NCBI RefSeq assembly: GCF_013409045.1
Contig: NZ_JACCBT010000001.1
Span: forward strand, 930,001 to 994,000
Direction of reading: 5' to 3'
Source of the DNA: Actinomadura citrea
GTDB taxonomy: Bacteria; Actinomycetota; Actinomycetes; Streptosporangiales; Streptosporangiaceae
DNA: 64,000 bases
Shown here: in pieces, positions 46,488-54,310 of the stretch
How the letters are laid out: each line of letters starts with the position of its first letter
Numbering within the stretch: the stretch's first letter is position 1
Notes under the pieces: model-generated
Told to the model about the DNA's origin: nothing
Databases searched by the model: none
The model's input: only the letters and a program-made list of their open reading frames with translations
Program-made: the position numbers and the translations under genes

Positions 46488-47468
46488 TCAGTTCACCTTC
46501 GCCAGGCGACCGTTCGCGCTGCCGCCGTCGCCGCGCGTCCTCGCCCAGGACGGGAGCCAGACCGTCTCGGGAAGCCTTGGCAGGCATCCGAGGTGGGTGA
46601 TGATTCCACGCAGTTCCGGATGCGGATTCGTTCTCGGGATCATGAGCGAGAGCGGGTAGGCGATGGCCGGATCCACGATGGGGATGCGGCGCAGATCGTG
46701 GCTCGTCGGCCAGAGGTATCGGTCGCGTGCCCCGACAAGAGTCGCCACGTCCGCGGAGTCCGCGAGGGTGTCCAGGAGCACCTCGTTTCCGAAATGCGGG
46801 CCCGCCGCGTCGATGCGCAGGTCGAACTCGGTGGCGAGCTGGTCGTAGAACTCTCCCCATTCGCTTCGGGGCGCGATGCCCGGAACCCATATCCGGTGCC
46901 TGCGCAGCTGCGGCGGCGTCAGCTTCCGGGCGGAGGCGAGCGGATGCCTCGGGCCGACGAGCAGTTCCAGCGGGGAGTCGAACGCGTGCACCATCCGCAC
47001 GTCGGCAGGCAGGACGGCCGGGTCGGTGACGGTACGGAACGAGGCGTCGATATCGCCCGCCTCGATGGCCGCGACCGCCACGCGCGGGTCGTCGACCCTG
47101 AGGGTCACCAGGTCGAGGTCGGACCCGGGATGCGACCGCCAGTACTCGTGCATGACCACGGACTGGGCGCTTCGAAAGCCGAGAACGTCGATCCGCAGGG
47201 CCCGGGAGCCGGGCCTGACCGCGGCGACGGCCCGATCCACACCCGCGACGACGCTCCGCGCGTGGGGAAGGAACGCCTGGCCGTCCAGTGTCAGCTCGAC
47301 CCCGCGTGCGGTCCGTGTGAACAGGCGGACTTCCAGATCGCGCTCCAGGGCGGCGATCCGCTTGGAGACCGCCTGCTGCGTCACGCCCAGCTCATCGGCC
47401 GCATGCTGCAACTGCCCGAGCTCGGCCGCCCGGACGAATGATCGCCATGCCTCGGTGTCCACCGGCAC
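46488..47468 (-). CDS. LysR-family transcriptional regulator
   Basis: A 326-residue LTTR with the N-terminal winged helix (WRSFVRAAELGQLQHAADELGVTQQAVSKRIAALERDLEVRLFTRT, about 8-55) and a periplasmic-binding-type ligand domain (about 90-300; ALRIDVLGFRSAQSVV, LELLVGPRHPLAS). The C-terminus is an extended basic tail. It is followed on the same strand by the acetyltransferase gene. The region ahead of its start holds the relic of a hydrolase gene. Confidence 0.9.
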   Translation of the reverse strand: MPVDTEAWRSFVRAAELGQLQHAADELGVTQQAVSKRIAALERDLEVRLFTRTARGVELTLDGQAFLPHARSVVAGVDRAVAAVRPGSRALRIDVLGFRSAQSVVMHEYWRSHPGSDLDLVTLRVDDPRVAVAAIEAGDIDASFRTVTDPAVLPADVRMVHAFDSPLELLVGPRHPLASARKLTPPQLRRHRIWVPGIAPRSEWGEFYDQLATEFDLRIDAAGPHFGNEVLLDTLADSADVATLVGARDRYLWPTSHDLRRIPIVDPAIAYPLSLMIPRTNPHPELRGIITHLGCLPRLPETVWLPSWARTRGDGGSANGRLAKVN

Positions 47469-47499
47469 ACCCTAGGCCCGCACAACCGACCGTTGGAGC

Positions 47500-47940
47500 A
47501 CGCCGGAGACCGGTTGTGCGAACGGCCGGAGGAGTCTCCAGATGCTCGGAAGCCGCGCAGTGCGAAGGCCGTCCCGGCTCCGTTCAGGCGGTCGAGGAAC
47601 GTGCGGACCGTTTCGGCGAAGGCGTCGGGGTCGTCGTCGTGGGGCCAGTGGCCGCAGCCGGGCATCTCGCGCAGCACCGTGTCGGGGCGGCGCCGGGCCA
47701 TCAGCCTGGCCATGGGGGTGGGCAGCACGAAGCTGTCCAGGCCGTGCACCAGCAGCGCGGGGCAGGTGGAGCGGAGCCACTGCTCCCACCAGTCGCCGAT
47801 CAGTGCCCGCTCGCCGACCTCGCCGACGCCTGGCCCCGTCCGGCCCGGCGCCGTGAATCGGCCTCTTCGAAGCTGGTTCGCCGGGGCCGGACGACCTTCG
47901 GGAAGCCGCGGCCCCGGGCCTGCGCGCCGGTCGCGTCAGG
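47500..47940 (-). pseudogene. Truncated alpha/beta-hydrolase remnant
   Basis: In the gap between the SnoaL-like and LysR genes one frame encodes ERALIGDWWEQWLRSTCPALL, VHGLDSFVLPTPMARLMA, and PGCGHWPHDDDPDAFAETVR. This is the C-terminal third of an alpha/beta hydrolase, including the late Asp and catalytic His regions. The nucleophile elbow and everything before it are missing: the frame meets a TGA near 47940, inside the end of the neighbouring gene. It also runs on past the natural C-terminus (FLDRL) into unrelated residues. No start codon and no complete enzyme can be built. The rest of this 467-base gap has no gene. Confidence 0.65.
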
Positions 47941-48328
47941 TGGTGTGGCGCCAGGAGCCGCCCGTCTCGCGTTCGAACGCCGAGCGGGTGGTCGCGGTGT
48001 CGTAGAAGATGCGCAGCGTCGTGATCAGGCCTTCGCCGTCGAGCTCCAGCATGTCCACGCACTCGAAGCCGGCCGCGGTGCCCGAGGACAGCGTCCAGTC
48101 GAAGCGGAACCAGACGCCGACGAGCCGTTCGCCCTGGGTGACGCCGCGAAGGTGGAGCTCGGAGCGGCCGGTGTCGGCCAGCAGTCTCGGGTAGAACTCC
48201 GCGGCGGGCAGCGGCCCGTACAGCGGGGAGTGGACGACCGCCTCAGGGTGGAAGAGCGCCAGGACGCCCTCCAGGTCGCCGCGCTCCAGGGCGGCGAGAT
48301 AGTCCGCGGCCAGCTTGCGGGCGGTCAT
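47936..48328 (-). CDS. SnoaL/NTF2-like protein
   Basis: A 130-residue cone-fold protein: AADYLAALERGDLEGVLALFHPEAVVHSPLYGPL, a central strand LVGVWFRFDWTL, and C-terminal ITTLRIFYDT. Members are small cyclases, isomerases or ligand-binding proteins; the substrate is unknown. ATG 48328 overlaps the TetR stop (ATGA), so it is the second gene of a TetR-led pair. Confidence 0.85.
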   Translation of the reverse strand: MTARKLAADYLAALERGDLEGVLALFHPEAVVHSPLYGPLPAAEFYPRLLADTGRSELHLRGVTQGERLVGVWFRFDWTLSSGTAAGFECVDMLELDGEGLITTLRIFYDTATTRSAFERETGGSWRHTT

Positions 48329-48999
48329 GATCGCTCCTTGATGAGGGCGTCCAGGCCGTCGAGGAGGCGGTCCAGGCCGAAGGCGCGGGCGTTGTCGTCC
48401 AGGGTCGGGGTGGGGCCGCTCAACGCCTTGCTGAGCTCGGGGAACAGGTCCGCCCGGCCGCGGATCAGTTCGGCCGTCTCGCTGCCGCCCGACCAGGCCT
48501 GGGTGCCGGCCGTGGTCATCGACTGGGTGGTGCGGACGTGCCCGAACAGCAGGAACGCGGCGGCCATGCGCTCGTCGCCGGTGAGACCGGTTCCGGCCAG
48601 TGCGGCCACCGCGCTCTCGGTCCACCCGGCCTCGCGGGGGCCCATGACGCGGGTGCCCACGGTGACGGTGGGCAGCCAGGGGTGCCGCCGCCAGACCTCG
48701 GCGAGCCGCCGGACGAACTCCTCCAGCCTGGCCCGCCAGCCGCCGGGCACCTCGCCCAGGTCGGGCGGCTCTCCCACGGCCGTGTCGATCATGATGCTGA
48801 GCAGCTCGGACTTGTTCGAGACATGCCGGTAGAGCGACATCTTGGTGAAGCCGAGGGCGGCGGCGACGCGCTGCATGGAGACCGCCTCGATACCGTCCGC
48901 GTCGGCGACCGCGATGGCCGCCTCGACGATCGCCGACACCGAGAGCGGTATGCGCGGCCGCCTCTCCGGCTGGTCGCTGAGATCCCAGAGCGCCTTCAT
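48325..48999 (-). CDS. TetR-family transcriptional regulator
   Basis: A 224-residue repressor with an N-terminal extension (WDLSDQPERRPRIPLS), a helix-turn-helix at about 22-66 (VEAAIAVADADGIEAVSMQRVAAALGFTKMSLYRHVSNKSELL) and a TetR_C domain of the drug-efflux-regulator type. It diverges from the DUF6069 gene. A perfect GTGTCCG-G-CGGACAC palindrome in between (49049-49063) is its likely operator. Confidence 0.9.
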   Translation of the reverse strand: MKALWDLSDQPERRPRIPLSVSAIVEAAIAVADADGIEAVSMQRVAAALGFTKMSLYRHVSNKSELLSIMIDTAVGEPPDLGEVPGGWRARLEEFVRRLAEVWRRHPWLPTVTVGTRVMGPREAGWTESAVAALAGTGLTGDERMAAAFLLFGHVRTTQSMTTAGTQAWSGGSETAELIRGRADLFPELSKALSGPTPTLDDNARAFGLDRLLDGLDALIKERS

Positions 49000-49048
49000 C
49001 CCACCACCCTCTTGTCAACCCGGCACCGATGTGTCTAGCTTACATCAG

Positions 49049-49063
49049 GTGTCCGGCGGACAC
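49049..49063. promoter_or_regulatory. Probable TetR operator in the tetR/DUF6069 intergenic region
   Basis: GTGTCCG and CGGACAC form a perfect 7-bp inverted repeat about one base. TAGTCT (49065-49070) next to it could be the -10 of the rightward promoter. Confidence 0.6.
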
Positions 49064-49111
49064 ATAGTCTCTTGTGGACGCCTCCCCCCCAGCGAAAGGT
49101 CAGGTCAGACC

Positions 49112-49567
49112 ATGACCAGCAACGTCGGCTCCAGCGGCCTCGGCGCCGTCCAGGCCCCGATGACCGCCGCCACGACGGCCCCCCGCACCGTTCCGATGTG
49201 GCGCGCCGGCCTGTTCGGGTGCGTCGCCGCCGCCGCGGCCACCACCGCCGTCGCCGCGGCCGGCAGGGGCGCGGGGGTGCCCCTGGAGATCGACGGCGAG
49301 CCGATCCCGCTGCTCGGCTTCACCCAGCTGACGCTGCTGTTCAGCGCGATCGGCGTGCTGCTGGCCCTGGCGCTGCGCCGCTGGGCCGCGTCGCCCAGAC
49401 GCACGTTCCTCGCGGCCACCGCCGTCCTCACCGCGCTGTCGATCGTGCCCGATCTGATCGTCTCGGCGACGGTCGGGACGAGGCTCACCCTGATCGCCGC
49501 CCACCTCGTGGCCGCGTCGATCGTCATCCCCCTCGTCGCCGCCCGCCTGCCCGCCCGCACCCGATAG
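49112..49567 (+). CDS. DUF6069-family membrane protein
   Basis: A 151-residue protein with four hydrophobic helices: MWRAGLFGCVAAAAATTAVA, FTQLTLLFSAIGVLLALAL, RTFLAATAVLTALSIVPDLI and LTLIAAHLVAASIVIPLVA. This is the arrangement of the actinobacterial DUF6069 family, which has no known function. It is the rightward target of the TetR divergent promoter and may be a stress-response membrane protein. After its stop, 49568-49736 shows no gene. Confidence 0.82.
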   Translation: MTSNVGSSGLGAVQAPMTAATTAPRTVPMWRAGLFGCVAAAAATTAVAAAGRGAGVPLEIDGEPIPLLGFTQLTLLFSAIGVLLALALRRWAASPRRTFLAATAVLTALSIVPDLIVSATVGTRLTLIAAHLVAASIVIPLVAARLPARTR

Positions 49568-49736
49568 CGACCGACCGGATGCGTGACAGGGAGCCCACCG
49601 CGAAGGAGGTCAGGGCGATGATCGAGGCCCGGTCACGCATGTGACCGACCGCGTGGCCTCCTGAACCGGAGGGTGGTGCCGCTCCGCTGCCGCGGGCTGC
49701 GGCACCACTGACGACCTGCGAATCGCCAGGTCCGAG

Positions 49737-50075
49737 TCACCCGAACATGGCGCTGTGCGGGATGGGGCCGGCGAAGGTCCTGTTCTCGCCGGGATCGAGG
49801 GTGATGCCCGCGGGCTCTTCGCAGAGTTGGTCGAGGAAGAGCGTCGCGCGGGCGTCGGTGCGGTTGTCCGCACTGGTGGCGCCCTGGAGCAACAGGCGGC
49901 ACTCACCGTTGTCGGGGTCCTCGATCTCCACATCACCCGAGTCGGGGGAGTGGTAGAAGAAGATGCCCGTGGCGCGCACGCCGACGGTCGACGCGGACGC
50001 GGGCGTGACGGCGGGAGCGGCCATCACCAGAACGGCGCCCGCGATGGCCGGCGCGGCGCGTGAGGGCAGTCTCAT
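49737..50075 (-). CDS. Small secreted protein of unknown function
   Basis: A 112-residue protein with a typical signal peptide (RAAPAIAGAVLVMAAPAVTPASAS). The mature part is about 80 residues, with two cysteines that could form one disulfide (ECRLLL, DQLCEE) and beta-rich spacing (VGVRATGIFFYHSPDSGDVEIEDPDNGEC). ATG 50075 follows GGAGGA. I do not recognise the family. Confidence 0.65.
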   Translation of the reverse strand: MRLPSRAAPAIAGAVLVMAAPAVTPASASTVGVRATGIFFYHSPDSGDVEIEDPDNGECRLLLQGATSADNRTDARATLFLDQLCEEPAGITLDPGENRTFAGPIPHSAMFG

Positions 50076-50300
50076 GAGTCCTCCGGGGGGAAGTGGCGGG
50101 GGAAGACCCAAACCGTACGGACGAAGTCCATGGGGGCGCGATTGCCCTGCTGGTGGGACTGCGCTTGCGTCCAGGTGACGACTCCATCGCGGAGCGTGAC
50201 GGGCCGGGGTGCGCGGTCGGCGGCGCGTGACGGTGGGATCGCGAGCTTGTGGACGCGAACGCGGGACACCGGCGTGCTCCCGGCCGCGATACTGGGCAGG

Positions 50301-52520
50301 ATGAGCCAAGATCGACAAGTCGAGGACGCCCCCGACAGCGCGCTGCCCGTCCTGCTCGTTCAGCCGCCCTGGTCCGGTGGGAAGGGGGAACCGGTCGTCC
50401 TCAAGTTGAAGACGCCCAGGGAGCCGACCTTCGTCCGCTGGGCGCCCGGCCGGCGGGAGGAGTGGCTGGAGGCCCCGTACAAGTACGCGCAGGAACGCAT
50501 GCCCGAGGACACCGACTGGGACGAACTCGCCGCGTTCTTCGCCGGTGGCCAGGCCCTGCAGCTGTGGAAGCCGCGCGAGTGGCAGTCCAGGTCGCGGTTC
50601 GAGCGCCTCTACATAGGACTCGTCATGCAGGCGCCCCGGGAACTCGCCGAGAAGCTGCTCGCCGACGAACGCTACTGGGACGCTTTCGCCGACTTCTCGA
50701 ACGTCGGCGCCGATCGCGGTGCGGTGGCGCGTCACGAGATGGCCGCCTACCCCCTGGTGATGCACCAGTTGAAGAAGAGGAAATGGAGCGTCTACGCCCT
50801 CGAACCCTTCCTGGACCACGCCGTCGCCCAAGGCATGATCAAGGACTTCGGTGACGACGGGCGCAACGATGCGCAGGAGGCCTGGTACGCACTGCACGGG
50901 ACGGACGCCGTGAGGCTGACGATCCCGGACGCGCTGCGCAAACCGGGCCCGAAACGGGAACGCGCCGAGGCCGCGCTGCGCTCGGTGGCGGAACGCCACG
51001 GCCACGACGTCCTCGTGGAGGCCGCCGGGTACTACGGGGACGAGGCCGTGCAGGCGGTCTCAGTGCTGCGCACCGACCCGCTCGACGTGTACCCCGACCC
51101 GCTGCCGGGCCTCCCGGAGGGCTGGGACCCCGAGAAGCTGCCGCGGATCCTGCTTCGCCGGCGCCGGCACGCGCTCCCCTTGGCCGCGACCCGGCATCTG
51201 CTGACGATGCTGTCCATCTCGGAGAACCGCAAGCCGTACGCGGGCGTGCCCTTGGTCGTGGGCCCTCTGGATCCGGAGTCGCTCGCCGAGTTCGCCTGGG
51301 CCCTCTACAGGGCCGACCGCCATCCCAAACTGTGGGCGTCGCCCGGCGTGCAGTACGCCTTGGCCGAGTTCGGCGACGACAGGACCGCCGACCGGCTCGC
51401 GCCGATCGTCGCCCGGTGGTCCAGGGCGTACGTGTGGGAATCGGGCGGGCAGTCCGCGCTCCGCCTGTTCAGCCGTCTCGGCACCGACGCGGCGCTCCGC
51501 CATCTGGACCGGCTCGCGAACAAGGCCGAGGACCACAAATGGATCCGGCGGTCCGCGCGCGAGGCGTTGAAGCGCGCCGCCGAACGGCGCGGGCTCACCC
51601 AGGAGCAACTGGCCGACCGGCTCGTTCCCGCCCTGGGCTTGGACGCCGGCGGCTCCATGACGCTCGACTACGGGCCTCGCCGCTTCGTGGTGGGCTTCGA
51701 CGAGGAGCTCAGGCCTTTCGTCACCGACGAGAGCGGCAAGCCCCGCAAGACGCTGCCGAAGCCGGGCGTGAAGGACGACGACGCCCTCGCCCCCGCGGCC
51801 TACGAACGCTTCACCGTCCTCAAGAAGGAGGTCCGCACGGTCGCCGCGGACCAGATCAAGCGGTTGGAGGCGGCGATGGCGGCCGGGCGCACCTGGACGG
51901 CCGGGGAGTTCGCCTCCCTGTTCGTCGCGCACCCGCTCATGCGCCACCTCGCCCGCCGCCTGGTGTGGTCGGCCGGGACGGACACGTTCCGGGTGGCCGA
52001 GGACGGCACCCTCGCCGACGTCCGCGACGACGCCTTCACGCTTCCCGGCGACGCCCGAATCGCCCTGCCGCACCCGCTCGTCCTCGGCGAGGGGGCCGTC
52101 CAGGCCTGGGCCGCGATCCTCGCCGACTACGAGGTCCTGCAGCCTTTCCCGCAGCTCGGACGTCCCGTCCACATCCTCCGGGAGGACGAACGGGGCGGCG
52201 ACCGCCTGCGGCGCTTCGAGGGCGGCACGGTCCACTTCGGCAGGATTCTCGGCATGACGTCCCGCGGCTGGGAACTCGGCGAGAAGGAGACCGGCGGCTT
52301 CCGCCGGCAGGTCATGCTCATGACGCCGGACGACCGGCACGTGATGGTCACCTTCGAGCCCGGCATCCGCGTCTTCGACCCCGAGGAGCATGCCGAGCAG
52401 CACATCGGACGCGTCATGCTCATGACGGGCCGCCACTCCGGCAGACCCCTCGCCTTCGGCGACCTCGACCCCGTGGCCGCCTCCGAGGTCATCACCGACC
52501 TGCACCGCCTCACCGAGTGA
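50301..52520 (+). CDS. DUF4132-domain protein
   Basis: A 739-residue soluble protein. The first 450 residues are helical and HEAT-like (HPKLWASPGVQYALAEFGDDRTADRLAPIVARWS, SALRLFSRLGTDAALRHLDRLANKAEDHKW). The C-terminal DUF4132 domain (about 500-735) contains QIKRLEAAMAAGRTWTAGEF, HPLMRHLARRLVW and FPQLGRPVHIL. DUF4132 proteins are related to MolR-type regulators and often occur with MoxR/vWA or WGR genes in putative conflict or stress systems. None of those companions is visible here, apart from the large protein at 57145. The biochemical function is unknown. ATG 50301 is chosen because it starts the alignable region; the ribosome-binding site is weak. Confidence 0.8.
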   Translation: MSQDRQVEDAPDSALPVLLVQPPWSGGKGEPVVLKLKTPREPTFVRWAPGRREEWLEAPYKYAQERMPEDTDWDELAAFFAGGQALQLWKPREWQSRSRFERLYIGLVMQAPRELAEKLLADERYWDAFADFSNVGADRGAVARHEMAAYPLVMHQLKKRKWSVYALEPFLDHAVAQGMIKDFGDDGRNDAQEAWYALHGTDAVRLTIPDALRKPGPKRERAEAALRSVAERHGHDVLVEAAGYYGDEAVQAVSVLRTDPLDVYPDPLPGLPEGWDPEKLPRILLRRRRHALPLAATRHLLTMLSISENRKPYAGVPLVVGPLDPESLAEFAWALYRADRHPKLWASPGVQYALAEFGDDRTADRLAPIVARWSRAYVWESGGQSALRLFSRLGTDAALRHLDRLANKAEDHKWIRRSAREALKRAAERRGLTQEQLADRLVPALGLDAGGSMTLDYGPRRFVVGFDEELRPFVTDESGKPRKTLPKPGVKDDDALAPAAYERFTVLKKEVRTVAADQIKRLEAAMAAGRTWTAGEFASLFVAHPLMRHLARRLVWSAGTDTFRVAEDGTLADVRDDAFTLPGDARIALPHPLVLGEGAVQAWAAILADYEVLQPFPQLGRPVHILREDERGGDRLRRFEGGTVHFGRILGMTSRGWELGEKETGGFRRQVMLMTPDDRHVMVTFEPGIRVFDPEEHAEQHIGRVMLMTGRHSGRPLAFGDLDPVAASEVITDLHRLTE

Positions 52521-52589
52521 CCACATCTCCTCCGGTCCGCTCGCCCGGCTCGACCGGAACAGCGCGCCGACCGCAGGCCGCCCGTTCCT

Positions 52590-52980
52590 CTAGTGGCGGG
52601 AGAACTCGGCTCTGACCTTGCTCGACCAGATGAACGGCTGGGCGCCGAGCCAGATCAGGCCGAGGAGCATGAGAGGGGCCATGAGGGGGGCGCTGTGGTC
52701 GGAGTCCAGGTCCAGGCCCGACCCTGCCAGCTCGTAGATGGGCACGACCCAGGCGAGGGCCACCAGGCCTTCGACGAGCACGGCCGCGGTGAGCAGGGCG
52801 CGGCGGGCGAGCGGGTCCGTCACCCGTCCGGCGAGTGACGGGTTCACCGCGGCGAAGGCGAACATCAACGCGAGCGTGCTCAGTATCCAGGAGATCTCGA
52901 ATCCGACGTTGGGTTCGACGGCCGGGACCCTGCCGGACTGCCGGTACACGAAGACGAGGAGGGCCTCCACGTGAAGGCCC
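52590..52980 (-). pseudogene. Out-of-frame C-terminal membrane part of the Ser/Thr kinase
   Basis: In the +1-shifted frame the sequence continues sensibly as HVEALLVFVYRQSGRVPAVE, then EISWILSTLALMFAFAAV, RRALLTAAVLVEGLVALAWVVPIYELAG and APLMAPLMLLGLIWLGAQPF, i.e. four hydrophobic helices. These would extend the kinase's membrane domain if one base were gained or lost near 52970-52982. Either the gene is frameshifted or there is a sequencing error. Confidence 0.65.
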
Positions 52981-54136
52981 CGAGGATCGCGGACACGAGG
53001 GCGAGGACGAGCGTCGGCCGGTGCGGCAGGAACCACAGCCCGCAGATGAGGATGAACGCGACGACGACGGGCAGCAGCAGAAGGACCGCCCTGCCCGAAG
53101 ACGACTCCAGGGGAAGGTCCTCGCTGGTTCCTCTCCACGGCCCGGTCAGGAAGGCCAGGACGCCGAGCGCGGTGCACAGGAGGGCGGCTCTGACGAGGGC
53201 CGTCCGGTAGCGACGGAGCGGGATGTCGCTGGTGGGCGGGTGGAGGACCGCGGTGCGGGGCGGCCGGTGGGGGAAGGGCGGGCCGGCGTCGGCCGCGGTT
53301 TCGGCGGTGGCGGCGGTGGGGTCCAGGACGGCGTTGAGCAGGTCGCGGACCTGGGCGGGGGAGAGCCGTTCGTTCGGGTCCTTGCGCAGCAGGCCGTTCA
53401 GGACCTGCGCCAGCGGACCCCCGCACTGGGGCGGTGGCGGCTGCCGGGTGGCGATCGCGACGAAGACGGCTCCATGGCTCGGCCCGTCGAACGGACGGCG
53501 CCCCTCGACCGCCGCGTACAGGGTGGCGGCCAGGGACCACAGGTCCGAGGCCTGGGTGACGGCCTTGCCCTCCACCTGTTCGGGGGACATGTAGGCGGGC
53601 GTGCCGAGCACCATGCCCGAACGGGTGATGGTGACGTCGCCCTCCAGCGCGGCGATGCCGAAGTCGGTGAGGAGGACCCGGTCGCCTTCGAGGAGCACGT
53701 TGGCGGGCTTGACGTCGCGATGGACGACGCCCTGGACGTGGGCGGCCGAGAGGGCGTCCAGCATCGCGAGCCCGATCGCGGCGACCTGGCGCGGGGGGAG
53801 CGCCTGCTGCTCGGCCAGCAGCTGTTCGAGGGAGCGGCCGCGCACCAGCTCCATGATGATCCAGGGACGGCCGTCCTGGCCCATCACCCGGTCGTAGACG
53901 GTGACGATGCCGGTGTGCCTCAGCCGGGCGGCGGCGCGGGCCTCGCGCTCCATCCGGGCGTACCAGACGCGCCGCTCCTGGTCGGTGGCCTGTTCGGGCA
54001 CCCGGAGCTCCTTGACGGCGACCTCGCGGTCGAGGTCGATGTCGTGCGCGCGCCACACCGAACCCATGCCGCCCTGGCCGATCCGGCCGAGATTGCGGTA
54101 CCGGCCCGCCAGTACCCCGTCGCCGTCCCAGCCCAT
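52880..54136 (-). CDS. Membrane-anchored serine/threonine protein kinase, C-terminus frameshifted
   Basis: A 418-residue Hanks-type kinase. It has the glycine loop GRIGQGGMGSVW, Lys in VAVKEL, catalytic loop VHRDVKPANVLL, DFG (LLTDFGIA), an activation loop with GTPAYMSPEQV and the EGRRPF/NERLSP end. After a proline-rich linker (about 270-300) come three hydrophobic helices (LVRAALLCTALGVLAFLTG, AVLLLLPVVVAFILICGLWF, LVLALVSAILGAFTW). The last 25 residues are a Ser/Pro/Arg-rich nonsense tail. The expected further helices lie in the next frame, so the annotated C-terminus is probably an artefact of a one-base shift. The catalytic domain is intact. Confidence 0.87.
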   Translation of the reverse strand: MGWDGDGVLAGRYRNLGRIGQGGMGSVWRAHDIDLDREVAVKELRVPEQATDQERRVWYARMEREARAAARLRHTGIVTVYDRVMGQDGRPWIIMELVRGRSLEQLLAEQQALPPRQVAAIGLAMLDALSAAHVQGVVHRDVKPANVLLEGDRVLLTDFGIAALEGDVTITRSGMVLGTPAYMSPEQVEGKAVTQASDLWSLAATLYAAVEGRRPFDGPSHGAVFVAIATRQPPPPQCGGPLAQVLNGLLRKDPNERLSPAQVRDLLNAVLDPTAATAETAADAGPPFPHRPPRTAVLHPPTSDIPLRRYRTALVRAALLCTALGVLAFLTGPWRGTSEDLPLESSSGRAVLLLLPVVVAFILICGLWFLPHRPTLVLALVSAILGAFTWRPSSSSCTGSPAGSRPSNPTSDSRSPGY

Positions 54137-54270
54137 GATCGGAATCTATCGGTCCGGAACGGCCGTGAGAAAGTGATCCGGACAACTGCCAGACACTCGT
54201 GTCTATCTGGTCGCCGCCGCCGGGCGGGCCCCCGGACGGGAAGGGGGCCGCCCTGGGCTCTGGGCGGGGT

Positions 54271-54301
54271 TTGTCCCCAGTTGGGGTCGCCTGCCTATAC
54301 T
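54271..54301 (+). promoter_or_regulatory. Promoter of the LAL-type regulator
   Basis: TATACT (54296-54301) is a strong -10, with TTGTCC (54271-54276) 19 bases upstream as -35. ATG 54311 begins ten bases after the -10, so the mRNA is probably leaderless; no Shine-Dalgarno sequence is visible. Confidence 0.6.
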
Positions 54302-54310
54302 CAAGCTGTC

